A stretch of 64,000 nucleotides of DNA from Candidatus Woesearchaeota archaeon CG10_big_fil_rev_8_21_14_0_10_45_16. Its GTDB lineage: Archaea; Nanobdellota; Nanobdellia; Woesearchaeales; GW2011-AR9. The notes below the pieces were generated by a model, which was not told the DNA's origin, searched no databases, and saw only the letters and a program-made list of their open reading frames with translations. The stretch spans positions 186,001 to 250,000 of the forward strand of contig PCXY01000004.1 of assembly GCA_002762785.1 (NCBI GenBank). Direction: 5' to 3'. The translations under genes were made by a program, and so were the position numbers. Below, in pieces: positions 1-7,934 of the stretch (its first letter is position 1; each line of letters starts with the position of its first letter).

Positions 1-103
1 AGTTTCTCTCCAATCTTTGGCTTAGAGAGACTACTTCCTCTGGTTGAAGAATGCTGGTCTTCCCTCCGTTCTGGAGGATGAATGTGATGGTGTCTGGTAT
101 CAT
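1..103 (-). CDS. Partial CDS downstream of the sigma factor, unknown product
   Basis: An open frame on the minus strand starts at ATG 103, five bases after the sigma-factor stop codon, and runs off the left edge after 34 codons. It begins MIPDTITFILQNGG. The close spacing suggests co-transcription and possibly translational coupling with the sigma gene. Too little is visible to assign a function. A partner of the sigma factor would be the obvious guess from position, but nothing in the sequence supports that. Confidence 0.45.
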   Translation of the reverse strand, partial: MIPDTITFILQNGGKTSILQPEEVVSLSQRLERN

Positions 104-108
104 CCTGC

Positions 109-1278
109 TTAAGCCTTGCTCATCCTTTGCATCTCTAATGTGGCCAATTTTTTCCTAATTTTTTCGAGAGCTTTTCTTTCTATTCTTTCTATTCCCTGTC
201 TCGTCAACCCAACCTCTTCGCCGATCTCTTTCGGGAGCATCTCTCGCCCGCCATTATTTCCATCTAAACAATATCGAAGCGTAAGAACTCTTTGTTCGTT
301 TTGATCTAGTGTTGGAAGTACTGATCTTATCAATTCGAGCTGGTCTCTTTTGAGGATCACGGCCTCATCGTCCTGGCCGGAGTCTGCTGTCTCGGCAATC
401 CTATCCAGCAAGGTATCCTCGGAATCTTCACCGATCGGCGCATCTAATGATATCTGCCTTCCTCTTACCATCTTCTCACGTGATAGATAGAAACTTACTT
501 CCTTTGGATTGACGCCAGCTCTTTCAGCGATCTCTTCAACCGATACTCTCTTTCCTAGATCTCTTTTTAGTTCATTCTTGGCAATTACGATCTGATTTAA
601 TTTTCGATATCCCTCATCTCCGATCTTCAAACCCTTTTCTTCCCAGATCTTTCTGTTCATCATGGTTTTTATCCAATCTTTAGCATAGCTCATGAACCTG
701 ATTCCTCTTCGAGGATCATATTTTTCTAAAGCATGCATCAACCCGATGCTTCCTTCTTGGATAAAATCCATAAACCTTTCTTCGTATCCTCCTGCTCTGG
801 TGTATGCTTCTCTCCTGGTAAAATATCGTAACGAGTTTAAGAATTCGCCCGTCTCTCGATCGATCATCTTTAAGACTTGCTGCATCTTTTTATAGGGCTG
901 GCCGCCATGCTGTTCTTTCTGCCGTTCAATTCTCTTCTTCATAGCCTTGCGTATTTCTTTCCGAGACAGATTGTTGTAGATAAATCCAGCAGCTCTTTGG
1001 TATCTTTGGTCTTTCTGTTTCTTATTTCCAGATGATCGCAATTGATTCTCAAGATGACTCCATTTTTGTCGAACACGGTTTGATCCAGGATCATCTTTCA
1101 AGCGGTCTTCTAGTGAAGAATAGAGCATCTGGATCCCTTCGCTGTCACGGCAGAGAGTCGTGACTATCTCTTTATGATAGCTTTCTAGTCGCTGGAAGAA
1201 CCCTTTTTCTTCCTCTTCAGAGAGATATGGTACTCTACTCGTCCTATTGATGTAGATAGTGGTTGAATCTAGACTCAT
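109..1278 (-). CDS. Sigma-70 family RNA polymerase sigma factor (bacterial type)
   Basis: In bacteria this protein family directs core RNA polymerase to promoters. The 389-residue protein has a region 1.2-like segment (about 11-33), a clear region 2 (about 168-212, with FIQEGSIGLMHALEKYDPRRG and YAKDWIKTMMNRKI resembling the core-binding and -10 recognition helices), a region 3-like segment (245-295) and a region 4 helix-turn-helix (315-378, LPKEIGEEVGLTRQGIERIE). About 100 charged residues lie between regions 1.2 and 2. A TATA-like box (1301-1310) about 26 bases upstream of the ATG suggests leaderless transcription by the archaeal machinery. Bacterial-like sigma factors have been reported in a few DPANN single-cell genomes, so the family call is firm; whether it works with an archaeal polymerase is unknown. 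Confidence 0.9.
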   Translation of the reverse strand: MSLDSTTIYINRTSRVPYLSEEEEKGFFQRLESYHKEIVTTLCRDSEGIQMLYSSLEDRLKDDPGSNRVRQKWSHLENQLRSSGNKKQKDQRYQRAAGFIYNNLSRKEIRKAMKKRIERQKEQHGGQPYKKMQQVLKMIDRETGEFLNSLRYFTRREAYTRAGGYEERFMDFIQEGSIGLMHALEKYDPRRGIRFMSYAKDWIKTMMNRKIWEEKGLKIGDEGYRKLNQIVIAKNELKRDLGKRVSVEEIAERAGVNPKEVSFYLSREKMVRGRQISLDAPIGEDSEDTLLDRIAETADSGQDDEAVILKRDQLELIRSVLPTLDQNEQRVLTLRYCLDGNNGGREMLPKEIGEEVGLTRQGIERIERKALEKIRKKLATLEMQRMSKA

Positions 1279-1300
1279 AAGGCACTTTTTCGAACCATCA

Positions 1301-1310
1301 TTTAAAAATT
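1301..1310 (-). promoter_or_regulatory. TATA-like box of the sigma gene
   Basis: An A/T-only stretch (AATTTTTAAA on the minus strand) is centred about 26 bases upstream of the sigma start codon, the usual archaeal TATA spacing for a leaderless mRNA. Confidence 0.5.
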
Positions 1311-1343
1311 ATATCATTAGAAATAGATTTTATGAAATCCTCG

Positions 1344-2072
1344 CTAACCCTCAGAAATGGTTTTCAGCAGTATAACATTGCCCCTTCCTTTTTTCACTTT
1401 CTCAACCAAACTTTTATGCTCCAGTTCCGTGATGATCAGGCTGACCTTGGCTTCAGACAGATACGCCATCTCTTTCCGCAGTTCCTTTTGGCTGATGCGG
1501 CCATCGTGTTTCTTGATGATCTCCAAAGCCTTTTCGACGTAGCCAGGTTCCTGCGCTAAGTCTTCTTTATGTTCTTCGATGGTCTTGGACTGTTCTATCT
1601 TCATCTTCTTCCTGAACTTACCCAAAGAGCCGTATCTCTTCCTGGCGGCGACTATTCTCCAGACGGCGAAAGCAAGGAATAATCCTGCTATTATGTACGA
1701 CCAGATATTGCTGCTTTCTTCTTCCACGCCAGCCAGAAGGTCCTCATCTGTCTCAGCCCATAATTCATCTTCATCGGTGAAATCGGGCAGCAAGAATAAG
1801 TCTAATTTGAACGTCCCTTCCTGTTGGATCAGAACTTTTTCGGTGACGGTTATCAAGCCTTTACGGGCTTCCAGCGTATAGGTTCCCGGGAGCAGCTCAA
1901 ACGCGTAATTACCATCTTTAGAAAGCAGCTTCTGGGCCGGAGTGGTATCGATCTCTAGTAATACGTCTTTTTCTACTTCCAGGTTGTCGTTATAGACCGC
2001 TCCCTGTAAAGTGGCTGCCGAAGCTAGTGGTATGAGGCAGAGGACCAATATCATGGCTATTTGATACCGCAT
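1344..2072 (-). CDS. Secretory membrane-anchored winged-helix protein
   Basis: The 242-residue protein has an N-terminal signal peptide (1-19), an extracytoplasmic beta-rich domain like the carboxypeptidase regulatory fold (about 20-100), a transmembrane helix (about 124-140) and a basic cytoplasmic tail. The tail ends in a winged helix-turn-helix (about 175-240, with ISQKELRKEMAYLSEAKVSLIITELEHKSLVEK). This matches the archaeal membrane-associated wHTH proteins of the COG2512 type, thought to be membrane-bound regulators. A TATA-like box (about 2092-2104) lies about 26 bases upstream of the ATG, so the message is probably leaderless. The target genes are unknown. Confidence 0.75.
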   Translation of the reverse strand: MRYQIAMILVLCLIPLASAATLQGAVYNDNLEVEKDVLLEIDTTPAQKLLSKDGNYAFELLPGTYTLEARKGLITVTEKVLIQQEGTFKLDLFLLPDFTDEDELWAETDEDLLAGVEEESSNIWSYIIAGLFLAFAVWRIVAARKRYGSLGKFRKKMKIEQSKTIEEHKEDLAQEPGYVEKALEIIKKHDGRISQKELRKEMAYLSEAKVSLIITELEHKSLVEKVKKGRGNVILLKTISEG

Positions 2073-2184
2073 ATGGTCGGGAGGACACTTCCCTTTATAA
2101 ATAATATAGCTGGGTTTTAGTCACTACTGCTGGATACTAAACTGCCCGAAAGCTTTATATATTAGTTCCTATTTTCAGGTAGTA

Positions 2185-2240
2185 AACATCTATCACCTCT
2201 TTTTCCCCAAGCCGGCTTTCGGGCTGGCAAGGGGTTTTTA
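2185..2240 (+). ncRNA. Candidate small RNA ending in a strong hairpin
   Basis: No CDS occupies 2073-2252. A TATA-like TTTATATAT at 2155-2163 predicts a plus-strand start near 2185. About 20 bases later comes a hairpin: CCCC (2205-2208), AA, GCCGGC (2211-2216), six-base loop, GCTGGC (2223-2228), AA, GGGG (2231-2234), followed by TTTTTA. The result would be a roughly 50-nt transcript with no ORF. The same hairpin could equally terminate transcription of the Nudix operon arriving on the minus strand. Confidence 0.35.
2205..2239. terminator. GC-rich hairpin with T-tract, possibly bidirectional
   Basis: Six paired bases (GCCGGC with GCTGGC, one G-T) are extended across AA/AA by four further pairs (CCCC with GGGG). 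TTTTT follows on the plus strand and the complement of TTTT (2201-2204) follows on the minus strand. It sits just after the leftward Nudix gene. Confidence 0.55.
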
Positions 2241-2252
2241 TAATCCTGATAT

Positions 2253-2762
2253 TTAATCTGACTTTGTAAATAATTTAAGATATTTGCCTAATGTGGGCAA
2301 GAATTCTTCTGGATGATCTCTTAGTTGCTTTTCCAGCTCATTTCTTTGAAACCATCTAACTTCTTCAACTTCATCTTCTTGGATAGTAAGATCATTACAA
2401 TCTTTATCGAGAATGAATGTAAACCATTGTGTGAAGTGATGGTATGGTCCTGTTGTTTCTGTTTTTGGACCGATCTTCGGACTTATATCTATCAGTCCTA
2501 ACTCTTCTTCTGCTTCTTTGATAATATTCTGTTCATATGTTTCGTCTTCATCCACCGTTCCAGCTACGGCAGGCCCCCATCTGTTGGGATGATGAGATTT
2601 CGTATGATGTCGTCTTGCAAGAAGAATATTTCCTTTTGAATTAGTGATCCATAATGCCGAAACTCTGTAAATATCCCTTTTGGTTAAAGTTCCTCGTTCT
2701 TTATGACCAATAATCTGGTCGTCATCATCAACAATAACTATTCTTGGTTTCTTTTTATCCAT
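2253..2762 (-). CDS. Nudix hydrolase
   Basis: Nudix enzymes hydrolyse nucleoside diphosphates linked to another moiety. The Nudix box lies at residues 68-90 (G x5 E x7 KEAEEELGL), with Lys in place of the usual Arg of the REUxEE core; the metal-binding glutamates are kept. At 169 residues the protein resembles the YfcD/isopentenyl-isomerase-like branch (ARRHHTKSHHPNRWGPAVAG before the box), so an IPP isomerase type 1-like role is an alternative. Its start lies inside the end of the upstream hydrolase gene (25-base overlap), which suggests translational coupling. Confidence 0.8.
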   Translation of the reverse strand: MDKKKPRIVIVDDDDQIIGHKERGTLTKRDIYRVSALWITNSKGNILLARRHHTKSHHPNRWGPAVAGTVDEDETYEQNIIKEAEEELGLIDISPKIGPKTETTGPYHHFTQWFTFILDKDCNDLTIQEDEVEEVRWFQRNELEKQLRDHPEEFLPTLGKYLKLFTKSD

Positions 2763-3520
2763 TTTTTCAAAATGTGTTTGACCTGAACTAAGTGAGCCTT
2801 ATCTCGGAATGTATGCAGGGCATCTTTGATGATATGCATCTCTTTTTTCCCAGGCAGCTTCTCAAATAAGATCTTCTGATGATCCGGCGGAGTAGACGTA
2901 TCTTTATCGCCGACTATCAGCAAGACTGGCATCGTTAATCTATCGACTTTACCTAGGAGATCATATTTCAACCGGTCTTCCATGTGCGACCATTTCAGCC
3001 TTTTGACAACGCCTGGTTTGGAATCGCTCTTCTCTTCGTTCCAACCTGTCTCTTTCCATCTTCTGAAGATGTCATTATTTCTAAATTTTGGTTTTTCCAG
3101 ACTTAATTTTCCTGAAACGACGGTAGATGTGGGAACAAGACCTTTTACTTTATGAGGATATTTCTCAGCAAAGAGTGTGATACAAAAACTACCCAAGCTA
3201 TGTCCGCATAACCAGAATGGTTCTTGATACCATGATTGGTCTGCTGACCAAGAGATAACATCTTCTAGATCTTCGAGATAATTGGTAGTGGTGGCATCTT
3301 CGTATGTGCCTTCACTCTCACCAAAAGTATTGGTAGTATCGAAACGGATGACGGTGAAGCCTTCTTCCCTAAACGTATCGGCAAACATCTTGATATGGGG
3401 CTGTTCTTTAAAACCACTAAGCCCATGCATCACGAAAGCCAGTCCCTTCTGGTCTGATGATCTCTCAATGATGACTGCTATCTTCTGTCCTTTCCTGTTT
3501 TCAATGAATAGCTTTTCCAT
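2738..3520 (-). CDS. Alpha/beta hydrolase (serine hydrolase)
   Basis: This is a 260-residue alpha/beta-hydrolase fold protein. The nucleophile elbow is GHSLGS with Ser108, the acid is probably in VGDKDTSTPP (about residue 205) and the catalytic His is in DALHTF (about 240). The MHGLSG motif near residue 31 forms the oxyanion region. It resembles COG1073/COG1647 esterase or peptidase-like hydrolases; the substrate is unknown. It is the first gene of a two-gene operon with the Nudix gene. A TATA-like box (about 3545-3554) lies upstream. Confidence 0.8.
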   Translation of the reverse strand: MEKLFIENRKGQKIAVIIERSSDQKGLAFVMHGLSGFKEQPHIKMFADTFREEGFTVIRFDTTNTFGESEGTYEDATTTNYLEDLEDVISWSADQSWYQEPFWLCGHSLGSFCITLFAEKYPHKVKGLVPTSTVVSGKLSLEKPKFRNNDIFRRWKETGWNEEKSDSKPGVVKRLKWSHMEDRLKYDLLGKVDRLTMPVLLIVGDKDTSTPPDHQKILFEKLPGKKEMHIIKDALHTFRDKAHLVQVKHILKKWIKRNQE

Positions 3521-3554
3521 CTTTACGAAGATGAAAAGAAGACTTTTTTTATAA

Positions 3555-5297
3555 TCATTTCTTCTTTTTCATGAACACCAGCACCAGCGTGATCAGCACG
3601 CCTAAAGCAAAGCCTTCCAGCAGCAGCATGATCTCTTTTTGCAGGATGAATTCTCCAATTCTACTTGCTGTTGTCATCTCTTCAGGGAAATAGATGCTGA
3701 AATCACTCATCTCTAAAGCGTATTCTAGATATACCAGGCTGGTAGGCAGCTCATCCGTCTGCAAAGCCTGCGCGTATTGGTAGTAAGAATAGCCGAGGAT
3801 AGGAAACACGCCTTGCTGGCTGTTCTCAAAGATGATCCTTCCAGCAGCCTCCTTCTTGCTGTTGAAAAGGTCCTGCTCAGTCTCATTTGTTAACCCAAAC
3901 GAACTGAGGATGGCATTGGCGTCGGCTTTCGCCTGCGAGGCGATGATCAGACAGAGAGCCGTCTCATTATGGTTCAAAGCAGCTCGGGCTTCATCATTCT
4001 TGTCATTGAGATGTCCGACCTGGAACTGGCTGAGGAACAGGCTGGCGTATTGGTAGCGTTCTTCTGCTTCTGAGATCTTCTGCTGGCAGGAGATCTTGAG
4101 AAGATCGTCATCGACGACGATCCTGGCTCCGTCCATATTAAAAAACTGCATCCAGGCCAGAGCTGAGTAGAAACGTTCTTCAGCATAGGCCAGCAGATTA
4201 TATTGTTCTTCTTTCGTCAGATTATCTTCTGTAAATGTCTTGACCTGCTGCCGGACATCATGTAATCTTTCTTGTACTACCATCAGAGCCTGCAGATCGG
4301 AGATGGTCTCGATCTTTTCCTGTCGTACTTTTTCTTCTGTAAGATCGACTTTCTTGCTAAGACCGTTGATGATGTTGAGCATCGCTTCCGGTGACAGTTG
4401 TTTGTGCTGATAGAACTCTCGTTTAAGCTGGATGTTGTTGGCAAAGCAGAAGCTGGCGGCAGAATAGTAATCGCCCTGAGAAGTAGAATTCTCCATGCTG
4501 GCTTTTCTTTTGGCGATGGTTTTGATGGTATCATTGTTAAGATTAACACCGAAGCTATCGGCTTCTATCTCTCCTGTCCGCTGGCATAAAGCCTCCTGCA
4601 GTCCTTTCATGATCGCCTGATACTGTGGGTTCTCTTCTAGTGAGAAAGGTTTGTTATTTAATTCCTCTCCGGTGAGCTGGAACACCACTTCGTCCAGGGT
4701 CAGCACCTCTTCCACATCGATGCTGAGGTTATCTTTTCCATAAGCGATCAGGTCCAGACCCTCTGTCTCGTTGTCTTTCGGCGGAACTTTAGCTGTTCCC
4801 TTAGCGATCAACACTTTCTTAAGGTTGTTGCCGGCAGCCGCTTCGATCTTCTGCTTGACACCGCCGACAGGACCGATGATCGCACCCGAGTTGATGGTTC
4901 CGGTGATGGCTATCTCTTCAGTGTAATCAAGATCACTGACGGCGATCGTTGTCAGGGCTGCCATGGCCGCACCGGCGCTGGGGCCGCCGATGATACTTGT
5001 ATCTGATTTTATGGTGTAGATAAAGTCGTATCTGTTACAATCCAGCTTGAAATGCTTGCAGGCGATCTCTTTGGCGAATCGGGTTGAGAATTGCGTGTCT
5101 ACCTTCGTTGCCGGGAAAGTGTCCAGGAAGACCCTTCCGTTTCCTGGTATCAGCTCCAGGTAAAGGTCGGCACTGCTGCCGACCAATCCATCATCTGTTT
5201 CTTGCACAGCTAATAATGTAAGATGATATTGGTCCTGAGCTGTCGCAAAAGCAGCCAGAAGCAGGACGGTCAATAATATGATCACTCCCCTTTTCAT
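3555..5297 (-). CDS. Secreted, membrane-anchored Lon-like S16 serine protease
   Basis: The 580-residue protein has a signal peptide (1-20), an S16 protease domain (about 25-210) and a long helical domain. It ends in a transmembrane helix (about 556-576) followed by a basic tail. Catalytic Ser107 (GGPSAGAA) and Lys150 (GGVKQK) are 43 residues apart, as in Lon. There is no AAA ATPase domain. It matches archaeal stand-alone S16 proteases (COG1750 type) and probably acts outside the membrane on unfolded or small substrates. A TATA-like box at about 5320-5330 suggests its own promoter, just after the riboflavin operon. Confidence 0.85.
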   Translation of the reverse strand: MKRGVIILLTVLLLAAFATAQDQYHLTLLAVQETDDGLVGSSADLYLELIPGNGRVFLDTFPATKVDTQFSTRFAKEIACKHFKLDCNRYDFIYTIKSDTSIIGGPSAGAAMAALTTIAVSDLDYTEEIAITGTINSGAIIGPVGGVKQKIEAAAGNNLKKVLIAKGTAKVPPKDNETEGLDLIAYGKDNLSIDVEEVLTLDEVVFQLTGEELNNKPFSLEENPQYQAIMKGLQEALCQRTGEIEADSFGVNLNNDTIKTIAKRKASMENSTSQGDYYSAASFCFANNIQLKREFYQHKQLSPEAMLNIINGLSKKVDLTEEKVRQEKIETISDLQALMVVQERLHDVRQQVKTFTEDNLTKEEQYNLLAYAEERFYSALAWMQFFNMDGARIVVDDDLLKISCQQKISEAEERYQYASLFLSQFQVGHLNDKNDEARAALNHNETALCLIIASQAKADANAILSSFGLTNETEQDLFNSKKEAAGRIIFENSQQGVFPILGYSYYQYAQALQTDELPTSLVYLEYALEMSDFSIYFPEEMTTASRIGEFILQKEIMLLLEGFALGVLITLVLVFMKKKK

Positions 5298-5333
5298 GAA
5301 GCTAAAGATAAAGATGATGACTTATAAATATAT

Positions 5334-5900
5334 CTATAACAGATGCCCCAGCTTCTCTTTCTTCGTCTCTAGATAGAAAGCATTGTGCTGGTTCTTATCC
5401 ATGATGCTAGAACCTCTTTCAACTTTGATGCCTTTTTCTTGCAGCCCTTTGACTTTTCTAGGGTTGTTGGTCAGCAGCCTGACGGACTTCACGCCTAAAG
5501 ATTGTAATAGCCTTGCTGCGGCAGTATAATCTCTTAGGTCGGCTGCAAAACCCAGCTTTTCATTTGCTTCCACTGTGTCATACCCTTGTTCCTGTAATTG
5601 ATATGCTTTTAACTTGTTGGACAAGCCGATGCCGCGGCCTTCCTGTTGCAGGTAGATCAATATGCCAATGCCTTCTTGTTCGATCCTCATTAGAGCATCC
5701 TGCAGCTGCTCCTGACAGTCACAGCGTAGTGAACCAAAAACCTCAGAGGTGAAACAGGAAGAATGCACCCTGGTCAGGACCTCTTCTTTTCTGGAGACAT
5801 CGCCTTTCATCAGAGCGTACCCCCCATTGAACTCCAGCATCTGGAAGGTACCATGTTTCGTGGGTAAGTTAATCTTTAACATCTTTAATCTCTTTAACAT
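5334..5900 (-). CDS. ribA: GTP cyclohydrolase II
   Basis: RibA converts GTP to the pyrimidine precursor of riboflavin. The zinc ligands are seen in CFTSEVFGSLRCDC; the active-site segments YLQQEGRGIGL and TNNPRKVKGL are intact. At 188 residues it is the normal size for a stand-alone RibA. It is the bacterial enzyme, not archaeal GTP cyclohydrolase III. The first ATG (5900) overlaps the ribB 3' end by 32 bases within a tandem 18-bp repeat; the in-frame ATG at 5882 is a plausible alternative start. Last gene of the rib operon. Confidence 0.93.
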   Translation of the reverse strand: MLKRLKMLKINLPTKHGTFQMLEFNGGYALMKGDVSRKEEVLTRVHSSCFTSEVFGSLRCDCQEQLQDALMRIEQEGIGILIYLQQEGRGIGLSNKLKAYQLQEQGYDTVEANEKLGFAADLRDYTAAARLLQSLGVKSVRLLTNNPRKVKGLQEKGIKVERGSSIMDKNQHNAFYLETKKEKLGHLL

Positions 5901-6468
5901 CTTTGATCTCTTTAATAGAAATTAGGGGGATATTTTCTTTCGAAGCAAAATCGCTAAGTTCCTGTCCGCGCATCATCGTCCCGTCTTGGTTCATCAGTTC
6001 GCAGATGACACCAGCGGGATATAATCCTGCTATCCCCAGCAGTTCCACACTAGCTTCTGTATGTCCCTGTCTTTCTCTAAGGCCGTCTTTTGCCGCCCGC
6101 AACGGAAAAACATGACCTGGTCTTCCTAGGTCTTCTGCTTTCCCGGAGATCAGCGTTCTTATGGTCAACAATCTGTCTCTGACGCTGACACCGCCGTCTC
6201 GTATCTTTTTAGCATCAACAGAAACCGTGAACGGTGTCTGAAACTTATCGGTATTGTTCTCAACCATGGGCTTCAATTGCAGTTCCCGTAACCGTTCATC
6301 AGTCATAGCCACACAGATTATCCCGGAACAATATTTGAGCATGAACCGCAGGTGTCCTTCTGTTACCATCTCACCAGCGACCAGCAGATCTGCTTCATCT
6401 TCCCGATCTTTATCATCAACGATAATGACTGATCTTCCCTGTTGCAGATCACTTATTGCTTGTTGCAT
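5869..6468 (-). CDS. ribB: 3,4-dihydroxy-2-butanone 4-phosphate synthase
   Basis: RibB makes the four-carbon unit of riboflavin from ribulose 5-phosphate. The acidic motif DDKDREDEADL near residue 18 and the conserved RPGHVFPLRA and GHTEASVELL blocks are present. Length (199) is typical. The C-terminus carries a tandem KEIKDV repeat encoded by the 18-bp DNA repeat that also holds the ribA start. It overlaps ribH by 20 bases. Confidence 0.94.
   Translation of the reverse strand: MQQAISDLQQGRSVIIVDDKDREDEADLLVAGEMVTEGHLRFMLKYCSGIICVAMTDERLRELQLKPMVENNTDKFQTPFTVSVDAKKIRDGGVSVRDRLLTIRTLISGKAEDLGRPGHVFPLRAAKDGLRERQGHTEASVELLGIAGLYPAGVICELMNQDGTMMRGQELSDFASKENIPLISIKEIKDVKEIKDVKD
5878..5913. repeat. 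Two tandem 18-bp units at the ribB/ribA junction
   Basis: Units 5878-5895 and 5896-5913 are identical except for one base. Each contains an ATG in the ribA frame (5882 and 5900) and encodes KEIKDV in the ribB frame. A slip duplication would have lengthened both the ribB tail and the ribA N-terminus. Confidence 0.8.
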
Positions 6469-6856
6469 TGATCATCTGGATGCAGGCTTTGGTAACTTCC
6501 GCTGCTCTGGGTATCCTTTCGATAGCTTGTTCACGGTTCATCTTTGGTCCATTGATGCCAAGGACAACCGGTTTCTCATACTTCTGTTGTAGGTCTAACA
6601 GTTTATTGGCGACTGCATAACTGATGACACCGTCATGGTCGGTTTTTCCTTGCACCACTGCGCCTAGAGTTACGACACCGTCGATCTTTTCTTTTTCCAG
6701 TAAAATTTGTGTGCCGTAAGGGATATCAAAGCTCCCTGGAACTTTCAGCACTTCCGTCTCCACTTTGTTTTCTTTTGCTGTCTTTAAAGCCAGGTCCAGC
6801 ATCTTGCTGGTCAACAGTTCCCAATATGTTTCTGAAACGACTATTCCCAATCTCAT
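6449..6856 (-). CDS. ribH: 6,7-dimethyl-8-ribityllumazine synthase
   Basis: RibH condenses the RibB product with the ribityl-aminopyrimidine. The 135-residue protein contains the phosphate/pyrimidine-binding motifs VPGSFDIPYGTQ and LGAVVQGKTDHDG (His of the active site), and the AIERIPRAAE C-terminal segment typical of the family. It sits between ribC (4-base overlap) and ribB (20-base overlap). Confidence 0.93.
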   Translation of the reverse strand: MRLGIVVSETYWELLTSKMLDLALKTAKENKVETEVLKVPGSFDIPYGTQILLEKEKIDGVVTLGAVVQGKTDHDGVISYAVANKLLDLQQKYEKPVVLGINGPKMNREQAIERIPRAAEVTKACIQMINATSNK

Positions 6857-7305
6857 GCTATTTCCCCCGCATCATCATATCCTTGTCTTTTGCCCTGTCC
6901 GGCTTCCCTTGTCAGCTCGCTCTTGCCTTTCAGTAAGGCCAAAGCATTTTCAGTGTGTTTCTTTGCTCTATCTAGAGCTATCTCCTTCTGCTTCTTCTCG
7001 TCTCTGGTCTCTTTCTCATGGAAGAAGACTTTAAGGATGTGTTTGTTCGTCATAAGTTCTGCTTGTATCAGCCCTTGGTTGGCTTCATGGGCGCAGACCT
7101 CGTCGATATCTTCTTTTCCTACCCAACCGAATGCTATTACTATGTCGCAACCGTATTCCTCGATAAGTTTCTTGCAGGCAACCGGCAGGTCTTTGAAACC
7201 AGGAACGGTGTAGCGCTCTACCTGATGCTTGTTTCCGATGACTTGTAATGCTGTCTTAGCCATGTCCACCCGCGCGAACATGGTGTCTGCGATGCCGATC
7301 TTCAT
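6853..7305 (-). CDS. ribC: Archaeal riboflavin synthase
   Basis: This is the archaeal-type riboflavin synthase (COG1731), homologous to lumazine synthase and unrelated to bacterial RibE. It dismutates two lumazines to riboflavin. The start MKIGIADTMFARVDMAK and the motif VPGFKDLPVACKKL are diagnostic. I place the start at ATG 7305, which overlaps the ribK stop as ATGA; a longer frame from 7341 adds twelve non-conserved residues lying inside ribK. The resulting length, about 150, is normal. Confidence 0.92.
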   Translation of the reverse strand: MKIGIADTMFARVDMAKTALQVIGNKHQVERYTVPGFKDLPVACKKLIEEYGCDIVIAFGWVGKEDIDEVCAHEANQGLIQAELMTNKHILKVFFHEKETRDEKKQKEIALDRAKKHTENALALLKGKSELTREAGQGKRQGYDDAGEIA

Positions 7306-7934
7306 TGTAAGGTCAATATGTCTCCATCTTTTATCTTCCAACTGTCCCGCAACCTGATGGGAGCGATGATCTCGATGATATCTTTATGATGGGTGGTCCT
7401 TTCCGGCAGGACGATATGGGCAGCTATCTTCTTCTGGTTAAACTTTAAGGTTACAGGGTAGCTTATCAAGCCGCCGAAAGTTCTTTCTGTGGTGCTGAAA
7501 CCAGAGATGTGGATCGGTCTTTTGAGAAAAACTTCTACCTGTTCCCTTTCAACTTTAACATTTAACGTTCCTTCATACGGTTCGTAGCCGATCTTTTCTT
7601 TAAACTGTTTCTTGTATTGGGGAAGCGACATGTAATATTTACCTTCTCCTAAGCCTGACTGGACGGTGCAATTGACTTCTTTTTCTTTATCAAATACGCT
7701 GTGTAAAAGATGGTAATGTTTTTTCAGGAGTGATAACCCTTTCTCTGTCAGGGTGATGGTAAGACCTTGCGGGGTGACGTTCCGGTTGATAAGCCCTGTC
7801 TCTTCGCATTCCTTCAGTTTTCGGGAGACGGTCTGCTGGGAAACATTGACTTCTTCCGCAATCTGGCTGGTTGTCGTCTCTTCCTTCTTGCCTGAGAGAT
7901 ACAGAAGGATGGCATAAGTATCATTCCATTCCAT
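7302..7934 (-). CDS. ribK: CTP-dependent riboflavin kinase with N-terminal HTH (RbkR type)
   Basis: Residues 1-90 form a winged helix-turn-helix (SQIAEEVNVSQQTVSRKLKECEETGLINR). Residues 90-210 are the archaeal CTP-dependent riboflavin kinase (GLGEGKYYMSLPQYKKQF, GYEPYEGTLNVKV, LRDSWKIKDGDILTL). The family is known as RbkR, a regulator-enzyme fusion that represses riboflavin genes in some archaea. It leads the operon ribK-ribC-ribH-ribB-ribA, so autoregulation is likely; a candidate operator overlaps its start. Confidence 0.92.
   Translation of the reverse strand: MEWNDTYAILLYLSGKKEETTTSQIAEEVNVSQQTVSRKLKECEETGLINRNVTPQGLTITLTEKGLSLLKKHYHLLHSVFDKEKEVNCTVQSGLGEGKYYMSLPQYKKQFKEKIGYEPYEGTLNVKVEREQVEVFLKRPIHISGFSTTERTFGGLISYPVTLKFNQKKIAAHIVLPERTTHHKDIIEIIAPIRLRDSWKIKDGDILTLQ

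Noticed and set aside
2177-2200. Four-codon ORF after GAGGTGAT on the minus strand
   Set aside because: It has a Shine-Dalgarno but is only four codons long; it may be chance or part of a leader.
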